Assembly: GCA_021200565.1 (NCBI GenBank)
Contig: JAJQGJ010000011.1
Location: forward strand, 19,542-83,541
From: Oscillospiraceae bacterium
GTDB taxonomy: Bacteria; Bacillota; Clostridia; Oscillospirales; Ruminococcaceae
Reading direction: 5' to 3'
DNA: 64,000 bases
The notes beneath the pieces are model-generated. The model searched no databases, was not told the origin of the DNA, and saw only the letters and a program-made list of their open reading frames with translations. Made by a program: the position numbers and the translations under genes. Every line of letters begins with the position of its first letter. Position 1 is the first letter of the stretch. Below, piece after piece: positions 41,405 through 50,631 of this stretch.

Positions 41405-43324
41405 TTGAACCATAGAAATAACCGTTCAAGAGGACTGGTAGCATACTTTATATTTGCCGCAGTGATTCTCTTGTTTATGATGATTGCTTTCAGAAGCATG
41501 ATGTCCACAGGCGAGACCTATTCTTATTCTTATTCCGAGATAATGAGCTACTTCGACAACTACGAGGTCAGATATTTCTCACTGAATCTAGGCTCCGGCG
41601 AGCTTGACATGGTGCTCGACTCGGGCGAAGAGATTACGTATGACGTTCCAAGCGTAAACGCTTTCTATAATGAGCTTTTCGGCGATGGAAACAATTATCG
41701 TGACGAATACAATGCAATCCATTCAACACCTCTTGAATACGACCTGGTTGCCGCAACCGACAGCTCCTTCTGGCTGAACCTCATCCCGACGCTTCTTATG
41801 ATCGGCGTCATGATATTCCTTGTAATATCGATGTCGAGAAGCATTTCTTCGGCAGGAAAAATCGGCTCTGTAGGGAAAGCCAATGTCAAGGTTGAAAACG
41901 GCGGTCAGACAAAGGTAACATTCGAGGATGTTGCCGGCGCAGACGAAGAGAAAGCCGAGCTCCAGGAGATAGTTGAGCTCCTCAAAGACCCGAAGAAGTA
42001 TCAGGACATCGGCGCAAAGATTCCGAAGGGTGTTCTGCTCGTAGGACCTCCTGGTAACGGTAAAACTCTTCTTGCAAAGGCTGTTGCCGGTGAAGCAGGA
42101 GTTCCGTTCTTCTCGATCTCCGGATCCGACTTCCTTGAGCTTTATGTCGGTGTCGGTGCCGCAAGAGTAAGAGATCTCTTCGACCAGGCAAAGAAAGCTG
42201 CGCCTTCAATCATCTTCATCGATGAGATTGATGCCGTCGGACGCAGAAGAGGAACCGGCTTGGGCGGCGGACATGATGAGCGTGAGCAGACCCTCAACCA
42301 GCTTCTTGTTGAGATGGACGGCTTCGAGGGCAACTCAAACGTCATCGTAATGGCAGCTACCAACCGTAAGGATGTCCTTGATCCCGCACTCTTAAGACCC
42401 GGACGTTTCGACAGACAGGTTTACGTAAACTATCCCGACATCAAGGGAAGAGAAGCAATCCTGAAGGTGCATTCAAAGAACAAGCCTCTTGCTCCCGATG
42501 TCGATCTCCATACAGTTGCAGCAGCAACAGTTGGATTCACCGGTGCGGATTTGGCTAATCTCGTAAACGAAGCAGCTCTGTTGGCTGTAAAGGCGGGAAG
42601 AAAGGCTATCACCGCTCAGGATCTCAACGATGCTTCTATAAAAGTTATTGCAGGACCTGAGAAGAAATCCAAGGTTGTCACCGAAAACGACAAGAAGATC
42701 ACCGCTTATCACGAATCCGGTCATGCTATCTGCCACTACTACTGCCCGACTCAGGATAAGGTTCAGGAAATCTCAATCATTCCACGTGGTCAGGCTGGCG
42801 GCTACACAATGGCTTTGCCAGACCACGACAAGGCATATGCCACCCGTAAGGAGATGGGTGAGGAGATTGTCACCCTCCTTGGAGGAAGAGCCGCAGAAAA
42901 GGTTGTCCTTGACGACATCTCAACCGGTGCTTCAAACGACCTTGAGCGTGCCACCAACATAGCAAGAAGCATGGTAACCCAGTATGGCTTCAGCGACAAG
43001 ATCGGTCCCGTAGTCTATGGCAGAGACGATGATGAAGTCTTCTTAGGACGTGACTACAACTCGAACAAGGCATATTCCGAAGTCATTGCAAGCGAGATTG
43101 ACTCTGAGGTTCGCTCAATAATCCACGGCGCATATGACAAGGCGCAGGCAATCCTCACCGAGCATATCTCTCAGCTTCACACAGTTGCAGGCTATCTCTA
43201 TGAGCACGAAAAGGTCACCGGCGAGCAGTTCATGCAGCTTATGCAGGGCATCAATCCCGACGACCCGAATCCTGAGACTCCGAGCGAGCCTACTCCCGAG
43301 CTCACACCAGCTCCTGCACAGTAA
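41405..43324 (+). CDS. ftsH: ATP-dependent zinc metalloprotease FtsH
   Basis: The 639-residue membrane AAA+ protease has two N-terminal membrane segments (about residues 12-30 and 120-140). Its Walker A is GPPGNGKT from G214, with SRH-type [21 protein letters not shown] and the zinc motif HESGH (H436, E437, H440). It degrades unneeded membrane and regulatory proteins. The start is TTG at 41405 behind GAGGAG. The C-terminus is an unusual Pro/Glu/Thr-rich tail. A strong terminator follows at 43337-43370. Confidence 0.97.
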   Translation: MNHRNNRSRGLVAYFIFAAVILLFMMIAFRSMMSTGETYSYSYSEIMSYFDNYEVRYFSLNLGSGELDMVLDSGEEITYDVPSVNAFYNELFGDGNNYRDEYNAIHSTPLEYDLVAATDSSFWLNLIPTLLMIGVMIFLVISMSRSISSAGKIGSVGKANVKVENGGQTKVTFEDVAGADEEKAELQEIVELLKDPKKYQDIGAKIPKGVLLVGPPGNGKTLLAKAVAGEAGVPFFSISGSDFLELYVGVGAARVRDLFDQAKKAAPSIIFIDEIDAVGRRRGTGLGGGHDEREQTLNQLLVEMDGFEGNSNVIVMAATNRKDVLDPALLRPGRFDRQVYVNYPDIKGREAILKVHSKNKPLAPDVDLHTVAAATVGFTGADLANLVNEAALLAVKAGRKAITAQDLNDASIKVIAGPEKKSKVVTENDKKITAYHESGHAICHYYCPTQDKVQEISIIPRGQAGGYTMALPDHDKAYATRKEMGEEIVTLLGGRAAEKVVLDDISTGASNDLERATNIARSMVTQYGFSDKIGPVVYGRDDDEVFLGRDYNSNKAYSEVIASEIDSEVRSIIHGAYDKAQAILTEHISQLHTVAGYLYEHEKVTGEQFMQLMQGINPDDPNPETPSEPTPELTPAPAQ

Positions 43325-43336
43325 TCTTCAAACACC

Positions 43337-43370
43337 AAAGCCCGTTTCCGAAAGAAAGCGGGCTTTTTTT
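43337..43370 (+). terminator. Intrinsic terminator after ftsH
   Basis: AAAGCCCG and GCGGGCTT form the stem around a Pur-rich loop, followed by seven T residues in all. Confidence 0.9.
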
Positions 43371-43393
43371 GCCTGAAAATTTTCAATTTACTA

Positions 43394-43423
43394 TTGACAA
43401 GCTGCCTGAACCTGTTATACAAT
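43394..43423 (+). promoter_or_regulatory. Promoter of the uracil permease gene
   Basis: TTGACA (43394-43399) and TACAAT (43418-43423) are spaced by 18 bases. The leader is only about 30 bases, too short for a purine riboswitch or PyrR attenuator. Confidence 0.65.
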
Positions 43424-43458
43424 AATAGTCGAAAAATATGCCTATTGGAGGTATCAGC

Positions 43459-44853
43459 ATGAAACTCACCTATGGAATTTCAGACAGACCGAAGCCCGGT
43501 CAGCTAATCGTTTTCGCCATCCAGCAGCTATTGGCAATACTCGCCGCTACTATCGCAGTACCTGCAGTTATCAATCAAAACGTTGCAAGCGTTGCAGCAA
43601 ATGGCGGTATGTCCCAGTCAGCTGCTCTTTTCGGTGCAGGCGTCGGAACTATCGTCTATCTCTTATTCACCAAATTCAAAAGTCCTGTATTCTTAGGATC
43701 GTCGTTTGCGTTTATTGGCTCTATGATAGCAGCATTCGCAGGCGGCGTTTCTATGTCGGTAGGTTATCTGGGACTCATCATCGGCGCAGTCATGGCGGGA
43801 CTTGTCTATGTCGTTCTCGCTGTAATTGTCAAGTTTGCAGGAGTCGCCTGGATCAGTAAGCTCATGCCTGCCGTTGTAATCGGTCCTACGGTTGCCATCA
43901 TTGGATTATCGCTTGCAAGCAGTGCTGTCGGTAGTTCTTTGGGTAACATCGAAACTGTCGAAGACAAATATGTAATGACGACAAAAGGAATCATTTGCCT
44001 TATCTGCGCTCTTATAACACTCTTTGCCGTGGTTATCAGCTCGGTTTACGGCAAGAAGATGGCTAAGCTCATCCCATTCATAATCGGCATCGCTTGCGGT
44101 TATGTTGTCGCCACAGTCTTCACCCTTATCGGCATGGCAACCGGCAATGAGCAGCTTCTCATCGTCGACTTTTCACTCTTCTCGAGTATGCAGTGGTATC
44201 CCGACTTCACATTCCTTAAAGCCTTCAGCGGTAGCTATGACTTCGGCGAGGTAGGAAATATCGGAGCATATCTTGGGACTATCGCAGTTGCCTATGTCCC
44301 TGTTGCACTTGTTGTATTCGCTGAGCATATCGCCGACCATAAGAACCTTTCGACAATCATCGACCACGACCTTCTTGAAGACCCCGGTCTTTCGAGAACA
44401 CTTCTTGGCGACGGCGTCGGCTCGATGGCTGGTGCAATCTTCGGCGGCTGCCCGAACACTACATACGGCGAGAGCGTCGGCTGCGTAGCAATTACCGGCA
44501 ACGCTTCGGTTGTCACCATTCTTGCAACCGCAATCATCGCAATAGCAATCTCGTTCTTCGCTCCGTTCGTAACGCTTCTTGCAACAATTCCGTCCTGCGT
44601 AATGGGTGGCGTCTGCATCACGCTCTATGGCTTCATCGCAGTTTCCGGACTCAAGATGATCCAGTCTGTCGACCTCGGTGAGAATAAGAACATCTTCACA
44701 GTTTCTGTTATTCTCATCTGCGGTATCGGCGGAATGGAGCTCACATTCGGTTCTGTAACCATCACCAGCATTGCATGTGCCCTTATCCTCGGCATCATCG
44801 TAAACCTGGTTCTTTCCAAGAAGAGCGAAAAAACAGATAAATCTGACAAGTAA
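43459..44853 (+). CDS. Uracil/xanthine permease, NCS2 family (UraA-like)
   Basis: The 464-residue protein has 12-14 membrane segments in the NCS2 pattern, opening YGISDRPKPGQLIVFAIQQLLAILAATIAVP. The substrate-site motifs AEHIADH and GCPNTTYGESVGC match UraA-type uracil transporters, so uracil is the more likely substrate; xanthine is possible. The start at 43459 follows GGAGGT; the ATG at 43438 is upstream of that site. It has its own promoter and terminator. Confidence 0.88.
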   Translation: MKLTYGISDRPKPGQLIVFAIQQLLAILAATIAVPAVINQNVASVAANGGMSQSAALFGAGVGTIVYLLFTKFKSPVFLGSSFAFIGSMIAAFAGGVSMSVGYLGLIIGAVMAGLVYVVLAVIVKFAGVAWISKLMPAVVIGPTVAIIGLSLASSAVGSSLGNIETVEDKYVMTTKGIICLICALITLFAVVISSVYGKKMAKLIPFIIGIACGYVVATVFTLIGMATGNEQLLIVDFSLFSSMQWYPDFTFLKAFSGSYDFGEVGNIGAYLGTIAVAYVPVALVVFAEHIADHKNLSTIIDHDLLEDPGLSRTLLGDGVGSMAGAIFGGCPNTTYGESVGCVAITGNASVVTILATAIIAIAISFFAPFVTLLATIPSCVMGGVCITLYGFIAVSGLKMIQSVDLGENKNIFTVSVILICGIGGMELTFGSVTITSIACALILGIIVNLVLSKKSEKTDKSDK

Positions 44854-44873
44854 CTCAAAAAACATAAAACAAA

Positions 44874-44906
44874 GAGAGGAACCGGTTTGTTCGGTTCCTC
44901 TCATTT
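44874..44906 (+). terminator. Intrinsic terminator after the permease gene
   Basis: GAGAGGAACCG and CGGTTCCTCTC form a perfect 11-bp stem with a 7-base loop, followed by ATTT. Confidence 0.8.
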
Positions 44907-44960
44907 ATGATAAAGGGCATGTGGGCAGCCCGTGGAAGGCTACACTTGAAGTCAAGCGTG

Positions 44961-45392
44961 TCAGCGGATTTCAAGCTTCTTTGTTTCGGGCTTTACCTCC
45001 TGAATCTTCGGCAGTGTGAGCTTCAGAACGCCGTCGGTGAACTCAGCATCAATGTGTTCAGTGTCAATGCCGGTGGTGTCAAAGCTTCTCTGATACGAGC
45101 CATATGAACGCTCGCAGCGGACGTAGTTGCCTTTCTTGTCCTTCTCCTCATACTCCGAATGTCTTTCAGCGGTGATGGTGAGAACGTTGTCGGTGAGCTC
45201 AAGGTTGATGTCTTCTTTCTTTACTCCGGGAAGATCAGCTTCAAGAATATACTTGTCGCCATTCTCTTTGATGTCGGTGGAGAAAGCTGCTTTTCTCGCT
45301 GGAGTCTCTCCAAAGAATGCCTTTTCCATCTCTTCGATCTCTCTGAACGGATCGAAAACTGAAACATTGCGTCTAACGTAAGGTACTAACAT
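44961..45392 (-). CDS. Small heat-shock protein, Hsp20/alpha-crystallin family
   Basis: The 143-residue protein has a variable N-terminus (VRRNVSVFDPFREIEEMEKAFF), an alpha-crystallin domain (from about residue 40, with DLPGVKKEDINLELTDNVLTI and GVLKLTLPK) and a C-terminal LEIR resembling the I-x-I contact motif. It binds unfolding proteins as an ATP-independent chaperone. CAGGAGG precedes the ATG. Two overlapping CIRCE elements at 45565-45614 lie upstream, implying repression by HrcA. Confidence 0.94.
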   Translation of the reverse strand: MLVPYVRRNVSVFDPFREIEEMEKAFFGETPARKAAFSTDIKENGDKYILEADLPGVKKEDINLELTDNVLTITAERHSEYEEKDKKGNYVRCERSYGSYQRSFDTTGIDTEHIDAEFTDGVLKLTLPKIQEVKPETKKLEIR

Positions 45393-45564
45393 AATAAATT
45401 CCTCCTGAAAAATCTTTCTATTATTTTGCGGCTATTTCTAAGCTTTATGCTTGAGCCGTTGCTTTTTATTTTTGTCCCCGGGAGCTCTCGTTCCCTTCAA
45501 CGATTATTAGTATAGACCTCTTATATGACGATACGATGTCGGAATGGTTATGAAATGGTGAAAA

Positions 45565-45614
45565 TTAGCAGCCAATCCGGTTAAGTGCTAACACTCTGAT
45601 TTTCACAGTGCTAA
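45565..45614. promoter_or_regulatory. Two overlapping CIRCE (HrcA) operators
   Basis: CIRCE consensus is TTAGCACTC-N9-GAGTGCTAA. The first site, 45565-45591, reads TTAGCAGCC-N9-AAGTGCTAA (15 of 18). The second, 45588-45614, reads CTAACACTC-N9-CAGTGCTAA (15 of 18). They share four bases and have a 23-base period. They lie between the leftward hsp20 and the rightward DUF3737/patB genes, immediately upstream of the rightward promoter at 45634-45662. No clear -10/-35 pair for hsp20 was found; the rest of the 331-base gap shows a GGGA..TCCC hairpin in the hsp20 leader. Confidence 0.7.
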
Positions 45615-45633
45615 AAATCACTTTTCTCAGGTA

Positions 45634-45662
45634 TTGCAAAAGTTCTCGAAATGTGCTATCAT
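45634..45662 (+). promoter_or_regulatory. Promoter of the DUF3737-patB pair
   Basis: TTGCAA (45634-45639) and TATCAT (45657-45662) are spaced by 17 bases, starting 20 bases downstream of the second CIRCE element. Confidence 0.5.
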
Positions 45663-45723
45663 TATAGATTAGAAAAGTATTTATATCACGCTAATACGCA
45701 AAGAACAGGGAGTATCAATTTTA

Positions 45724-46566
45724 ATGACAACAATAGTTGAAAGACAGTATTTGACCGGCGAGAGAGCGCTTTTCATGAGTCGTGACCTCGCCATAAAAGA
45801 CACTATTTTCGCCGACGGCGAGTCGCCACTCAAGGAGAGCAGGGGAATCACACTCGACGGCTGTATGTTCAAGTGGAAGTATCCGCTCTGGTACTGCAAG
45901 GACATCGAAGCTAAAAACTGCGTCTGGTTCGAAATGGCTCGTGCCGGCGTCTGGTATACCGACAACATCTCAGTTACCGATTGTGCCATCGAAGCTCCGA
46001 AGAATTTCCGTAGGTGTCGTAGCCTCAGCCTTAAGAACGTCAGCTTCCCGAATGCTGCGGAAACGCTTTGGGCATGTAATCAGGTAACAATACAAAACGT
46101 CACCGCCACTGGCGACTATTTCGCAATGAACTGTGACGGAATGGACATCGACGGTCTGACGCTCTACGGAAACTACTCTTTTGATGGCGCAAAGGATGTG
46201 AACATCCGCCACTCAAAGCTCCTTTCGAAGGATGCTTTCTGGAACGGCGATAATGTCACCGTCACGGACTGCTTCATTTCGGGTGAATATCTCGGCTGGA
46301 ACGCCAAAAACCTGACGCTTATCGACTGCACCATAGAAAGCCTCCAGGGGCTATGCTACATAGAGAATTTGAAAATGGTGAACTGCAAGCTCATCAACAC
46401 GACTCTTGCATTTGAATATTCGACAGTAGATGCAGAAATCACCGGCTCAGTCGACAGCGTCATCAACCCGACATCCGGCAGAATAAAAGCCGACCACATC
46501 GACACGCTTATTCTTGAAAAGGACAAGATAGACCCATCGAAAACCAAAATCATCGTCAATAATTGA
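45724..46566 (+). CDS. DUF3737 family protein (right-handed beta-helix)
   Basis: The 280-residue protein is made of short repeats of the type LTLIDCTIES and NISVTDCAIEA, with Cys/Asn ladders as in pectate-lyase-like beta-helices. It matches the DUF3737 family by its opening ERQYLTGERALFMSRDLAIKDTIFADGESPLKES. There is no signal peptide, so it should be cytoplasmic. No catalytic residues can be named. It lies 15 bases before patB, a pairing common for this family. AGGGAG precedes the ATG. Confidence 0.85.
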   Translation: MTTIVERQYLTGERALFMSRDLAIKDTIFADGESPLKESRGITLDGCMFKWKYPLWYCKDIEAKNCVWFEMARAGVWYTDNISVTDCAIEAPKNFRRCRSLSLKNVSFPNAAETLWACNQVTIQNVTATGDYFAMNCDGMDIDGLTLYGNYSFDGAKDVNIRHSKLLSKDAFWNGDNVTVTDCFISGEYLGWNAKNLTLIDCTIESLQGLCYIENLKMVNCKLINTTLAFEYSTVDAEITGSVDSVINPTSGRIKADHIDTLILEKDKIDPSKTKIIVNN

Positions 46567-46581
46567 TAGGAGATAAGAAAC

Positions 46582-47766
46582 ATGAATACTGAGTATGATT
46601 TTAGTAGAATTACTGACCGCCGCCATTCCGACTCCGTCAAGTGGGATGTAGGTGAGAACGAGCTCCCGATGTGGATAGCCGACATGGACTTTCCGACAGC
46701 TCCATCAATCATCGAAGCCATCAAAGCCCGTGCTGACCACGGCATCTATGGCTACAGCGAGGTGCCGGACGAATGGTATGACTGCTACATAAACTGGTGG
46801 AAATCCCGCCACGGCTTCGAGATCAAGAAAGACTGGCTTGTCTATTGCGCCGGTGCAATTCCTGCAATTTCAAGCTCTGTCCGCAAGCTCAGCACTCCTG
46901 CAGAAAAGGTTCTCATCCAGTCTCCTGTTTACAATATGTTCTATAACTCCACTCTGAATAACGGCAGAGTCATTATCGACAGCCCTCTTGGCTATAGAAA
47001 GGAAACAGGTGAGTTCTATATTGATTTCGAGGACCTGGAAGAGAAGCTCTCCGACCCGCAGACCACACTCATGATTCTCTGCAATCCTCATAATCCTGTC
47101 GGAAGAATCTGGACAAGGGACGAGCTTGCAAAAATAGGTGAGCTTTGCTACAAGCACCACGTCACAGTCATTTCCGACGAAATCCACTGCGACATAGTCG
47201 AGCCCGGAAAGCATTACACTCCGTTTGCAGCTGCTTCCGACATCTGCCGTGACATAAGCGTTACCTGCGTAGCTCCCACGAAGTGCTTCAATATCGCCGG
47301 AATCCAGACTTCAGCCATCATCATCCCGAACGAGGGCTTGAGAAACCGTGTAATTCGTGCCATCAACACAGATGAAGTCGCCGAAGTGAACACCTTCTCG
47401 GTTTGTACTGCTCTTGCTGCATTCAATGAGGGCGGACAGTGGCTTGACAACCTGATGGTATATATTGACGAAAACCGCAGCTATTGCGAAGAGTATGTCG
47501 AGAAGAACATCCCCGACATCAAGCTCATAAAAGCCGATGCGACATATCTTCTCTGGGTCGACTGCTCCGATGTGACAGAAGATTCTCTCGACCTCGAGAA
47601 ATTCATCCGTGAGAAAACCGGTCTTTACGTCTGCGCCGGAACCATGTATGGCGGCTCTGGCAAATACTTCTTAAGAATCAACATCGCCTGCCCGAGAGCT
47701 CTCTGTGAAGACGGAATGGCGAGACTGAAAGCAGGAATCGAAGCTTATAAAATGCGTAATTCGTAA
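46582..47766 (+). CDS. patB: PatB/MalY family PLP-dependent aminotransferase / cystathionine beta-lyase
   Basis: The 394-residue fold-type I PLP enzyme carries NPHNPVGRIWTRDEL, the cofactor-binding SDEIHCDIV and the Schiff-base lysine in SVTCVAPTKCFNIAG. C-S lyases of this group cleave cystathionine or cysteine conjugates to a thiol, pyruvate and ammonia. Residues near the N-terminus (MPMWIADMDF-like LPMWIADMDFPTA) are typical of MalY/PatB. AGGAGA precedes the ATG. It is co-transcribed with DUF3737. The physiological substrate is not known. Confidence 0.92.
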   Translation: MNTEYDFSRITDRRHSDSVKWDVGENELPMWIADMDFPTAPSIIEAIKARADHGIYGYSEVPDEWYDCYINWWKSRHGFEIKKDWLVYCAGAIPAISSSVRKLSTPAEKVLIQSPVYNMFYNSTLNNGRVIIDSPLGYRKETGEFYIDFEDLEEKLSDPQTTLMILCNPHNPVGRIWTRDELAKIGELCYKHHVTVISDEIHCDIVEPGKHYTPFAAASDICRDISVTCVAPTKCFNIAGIQTSAIIIPNEGLRNRVIRAINTDEVAEVNTFSVCTALAAFNEGGQWLDNLMVYIDENRSYCEEYVEKNIPDIKLIKADATYLLWVDCSDVTEDSLDLEKFIREKTGLYVCAGTMYGGSGKYFLRINIACPRALCEDGMARLKAGIEAYKMRNS

Positions 47767-47770
47767 TGCG

Positions 47771-47789
47771 GAAGTTACGAGGTAACTTC
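47771..47789. repeat. Mini-hairpin with GAG loop
   Basis: GAAGTTAC-gag-GTAACTTC is a perfect 8-bp stem with a three-base loop, flanked by ATGCG and TTCGCAAT. It resembles the triloop mini-hairpins in the dispersed repeats and the tRNA-like element at the window end. Confidence 0.5.
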
Positions 47790-47821
47790 TATTCGCAATT
47801 AGATTGAGAGGAGAAGCGTAT

Positions 47822-49519
47822 ATGGCAAAGAACACAGAAGAAACCGTTTCGGATATAGAAGAATTGCATCTTGCGGATTTATTGTATCCATCAATAGAAA
47901 AGAAACAGGAGCATATGAAGAGGGGAGCGGACCTTTCGAAGCTTCCGCAGGACTATGTCAGGGACCTTGAGCTTGAAACTCTCTCGAGGCTTATATGCCC
48001 GGAGAATTCCCTCAATGCTATGCGTGTCTTCACTCAGCTTTCTACAGACGAAGAGACGCTTAACTATCGCCTTGACATTTTGGAGGATTTCCTTGAAGTA
48101 CCGTCTCTCGAAGCGATTTTATATGAGAACGTCCACAAGCTCTATATCAACGAGCATGTCAATATTCAGAAGCTCGGTCTTGCCGACAGCTTCTATGCTC
48201 TCAACACCCGCTTCACTTCGCTCAAGACCTACATCGAGTGCATAACCAAGTGCCATGAATTCTGCGATAAATACCGCAGCTCATTCAAATCGAAGGCTCT
48301 TTGCGAGGTTGCGGACTATTTCGCTTCGGTTTACAACTCGGAATATTTCGCCGAAGTCAAGAAAGAGACTGACGAGTGCCTCGCAATCCTGGCAAAGGGA
48401 GTCAAGAGCGTCACCGTCGGCATCAATTTTGACGACATGATGCGCCCGGTTGAAGCGATGCTCTTAAGCGTCTCAACCGACACAATAAAGAAAAAGAGCC
48501 GCTTTGACTGGCTCTTCAGGCGCCTTGACGGCGAAGGCACCCGTGCTATTGGCAGAACCCACTCTCTCTATAACGACAACGGTGGCACCAACGATCTTGA
48601 AGCTCCGCTCTTCCGTGAACTCAGAGAAGTCAACAGCGAGTACATCACCCACCTTGACCGTGCCGTCAGGGCATACTTCAAAAAGAGCACTGAGGATATT
48701 CTGACATTCGAAAGCCAGCTCAGCTTCTATATCGGCGCTAAAAAGCTCATCGAAGCTGTCAAGGCAAGAGGTCTTGATATGGTCAGACCCAAGTATCTTC
48801 CTATGGATGAGCGCAAGCTTGTCGCAGAGGGCTCGTTTGATCTCTCGTTCTACATCCAGATGGTATCTGAAGACCCGATGAGCAAGCTTGATAATAAGAT
48901 CATCACCAACGACTGCACAATGGATGATGACGGCAGATTTTTCGTCCTGACCGGCGCAAACAACGGCGGCAAGACCACCTACACCCGAGCTATTGGCATA
49001 GTTCAGGTTTTCGCTCAGGCTGGTCTCTACGTTCCTTGCACCCGCTGCGAAATAAGCCCTGTCGACTACATCTACACTCACTTCCCGAAGGAAGAAGAAG
49101 TCGGACTCAATACTTCACGCTTCACACAGGAATGCAAGCAGTTCAAAGAAACTATCGACAACTGTTCACGCCATAGCCTCCTTCTTCTGAATGAGTCCAT
49201 CCAGTCGACAACTCCGACCGAGTGCGTCTACATCGCTACTGAACTCGTGAAGTGCTTTAGGTGCATCGGTGTCAGAGGCATCTATGCCACCCATCTTCTG
49301 GAGCTTGCAAGAAGCCTCGGTAAGCTCAACGCTGAAGTCGATGGCGACACCAAGCTCGTCAGCATAGTAACGACTGTCGACACCACTGCCGACAACCGCC
49401 GTCTTTACAAGATCCAGAGAGCTGAGCCACAGGAATTTGGCTACGCCAGAAGCATCTACGAAAAATTCGGCGTGTCGTTTGACGAGGTCCAGAAGCGGCA
49501 GAAAGCAGAACAGCGGTAA
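47822..49519 (+). CDS. MutS-like ATPase without mismatch-recognition domain
   Basis: The 565-residue protein has a helical N-terminal region like MutS domains III/IV and a C-terminal MutS domain V ATPase. Walker A is TGANNGGKTTYTRAIG (K384), where MutS has TGPNMGGKST. Walker B reads LLLLNESIQSTTPTE, with Asn in place of the usual Asp of LLLDE. Mismatch domain I and the Smr nuclease of MutS2 are both absent, so neither standard MutS nor MutS2 function fits. GAGAGGAG precedes the ATG at 47822. It may be co-transcribed with patB. Function unknown. Confidence 0.8.
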   Translation: MAKNTEETVSDIEELHLADLLYPSIEKKQEHMKRGADLSKLPQDYVRDLELETLSRLICPENSLNAMRVFTQLSTDEETLNYRLDILEDFLEVPSLEAILYENVHKLYINEHVNIQKLGLADSFYALNTRFTSLKTYIECITKCHEFCDKYRSSFKSKALCEVADYFASVYNSEYFAEVKKETDECLAILAKGVKSVTVGINFDDMMRPVEAMLLSVSTDTIKKKSRFDWLFRRLDGEGTRAIGRTHSLYNDNGGTNDLEAPLFRELREVNSEYITHLDRAVRAYFKKSTEDILTFESQLSFYIGAKKLIEAVKARGLDMVRPKYLPMDERKLVAEGSFDLSFYIQMVSEDPMSKLDNKIITNDCTMDDDGRFFVLTGANNGGKTTYTRAIGIVQVFAQAGLYVPCTRCEISPVDYIYTHFPKEEEVGLNTSRFTQECKQFKETIDNCSRHSLLLLNESIQSTTPTECVYIATELVKCFRCIGVRGIYATHLLELARSLGKLNAEVDGDTKLVSIVTTVDTTADNRRLYKIQRAEPQEFGYARSIYEKFGVSFDEVQKRQKAEQR

Positions 49520-49523
49520 ATCA

Positions 49524-49590
49524 AAAGCCCGATGCAAGTCGGGCTTTAATTATTAAGTAATCCCGCCCACTGAGCATGGACGGGATTTTT
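49524..49590. terminator. Two back-to-back terminators between convergent genes
   Basis: AAAGCCCGA/TCGGGCTTT (49524-49547) and AATCCCG/CGGGATT (49559-49587, followed by TTTTT) lie between the MutS-like gene and asnA. The second also works leftward poorly; the first stem is symmetric with short T-runs on both strands. Confidence 0.75.
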
Positions 49591-49605
49591 AATGCAGATT
49601 TTACG

Positions 49606-50613
49606 TTACAGAAGCTTGATGCCGGCCTTTTCGGCAGTTTCCATCGTATCCTTATCCCATATCGAAACCTGCACTTCGCCGATGTGGGCTTTGCCTAATA
49701 GGAGCATGCAAAGACGTGATTGACCGATGCCGCCGCCGATGGTGAGGGGGAGCTCGTCGTTCAAAAGCATCTTGTGGAACTCGAGTCCCGAGCGCCACTC
49801 GCAACCGGCTTTTTTGAGCTGAGCCTTGAGTGAATCCGCATCAACACGAATTCCCATCGACGAGAGCTCGAACGCACAACCTAAAACTTCATTCCACATA
49901 AGGATGTCGCCGTTGAGTGACCAATCGTCGTAGTCGGGCGCTCTGCCGTCGTGCTTTGTGCCCGACTTCAGCGTGTCGCCGATGCCGATGATGAAAGCGG
50001 TCCTGTGCTCCTTCAAGTATTCGTTCTCACGCTCTTTCGGAGTGAGCTCAGGGAACATGTCCTCAAGCTCCTGAGCTGTCACGAATGAGACGTTTCTTGA
50101 AAGCCTGCACCTGACATTAGGATAGACCTTGGTGACAATTTCGGAGGTATCGACAACGCAGTCGACAATCTTCTGGACGATTCCCTTGAGAAAATCAAGG
50201 TTTCTGTCCTCACGGGTGATGATTCTCTCCCAGTCCCACTGGTCGACATAAACCGAGTGGAGGTTGTCGAGCTCCTCATCACGCCTGATGGCGTTCATGT
50301 CGGTATAGATGCCCTCGCCCTCATGGAAGCCGTATTCCTTCAAAGCAAGCCTCTTCCACTTGGCGAGCGAGTGAACCACTTCGGCATTCTCGCCGGTCTC
50401 TTTAATCTCGAACGAAACCGGTCTCTCGACGCCGTTGAGGTCGTCGTTAAGGCCACGCATATTGTCGACGAAGAGGGGAGCGGAGGCACGCTTTAAGTTC
50501 AGAGCCTGGCAAAGGCTGATTTCGAAGCTTCTCTTGATGAGCCCGATTGCCGTTTGCGTCTCATATGGAGTGAGACTGCTCGTGTAATCCTTTGGGATGA
50601 TAAATTTACTCAT
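49606..50613 (-). CDS. asnA: Aspartate-ammonia ligase
   Basis: The 335-residue protein is AsnA, a class II aminoacyl-tRNA-synthetase-like enzyme making asparagine from aspartate, ammonia and ATP. Its opening FIIPKDYTSSLTPYETQTAIGLIKRSFE and the motifs FVDNMRGLNDDLNGVERPVSFEI, VDQWDWE and GGGIGQSRLCMLLL are diagnostic. Length is standard (330 in E. coli). It starts 18 bases after the histidinol phosphatase gene, so it appears to be the last gene of the histidine operon. Confidence 0.96.
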   Translation of the reverse strand: MSKFIIPKDYTSSLTPYETQTAIGLIKRSFEISLCQALNLKRASAPLFVDNMRGLNDDLNGVERPVSFEIKETGENAEVVHSLAKWKRLALKEYGFHEGEGIYTDMNAIRRDEELDNLHSVYVDQWDWERIITREDRNLDFLKGIVQKIVDCVVDTSEIVTKVYPNVRCRLSRNVSFVTAQELEDMFPELTPKERENEYLKEHRTAFIIGIGDTLKSGTKHDGRAPDYDDWSLNGDILMWNEVLGCAFELSSMGIRVDADSLKAQLKKAGCEWRSGLEFHKMLLNDELPLTIGGGIGQSRLCMLLLGKAHIGEVQVSIWDKDTMETAEKAGIKLL

Positions 50614-50631
50614 ACTCAGTTTCCTTTCATA

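Noticed and set aside
43424..43458. Purine or uracil-responsive riboswitch before the permease
   Set aside because: The leader is only about 30 bases and is almost all ribosome-binding site.
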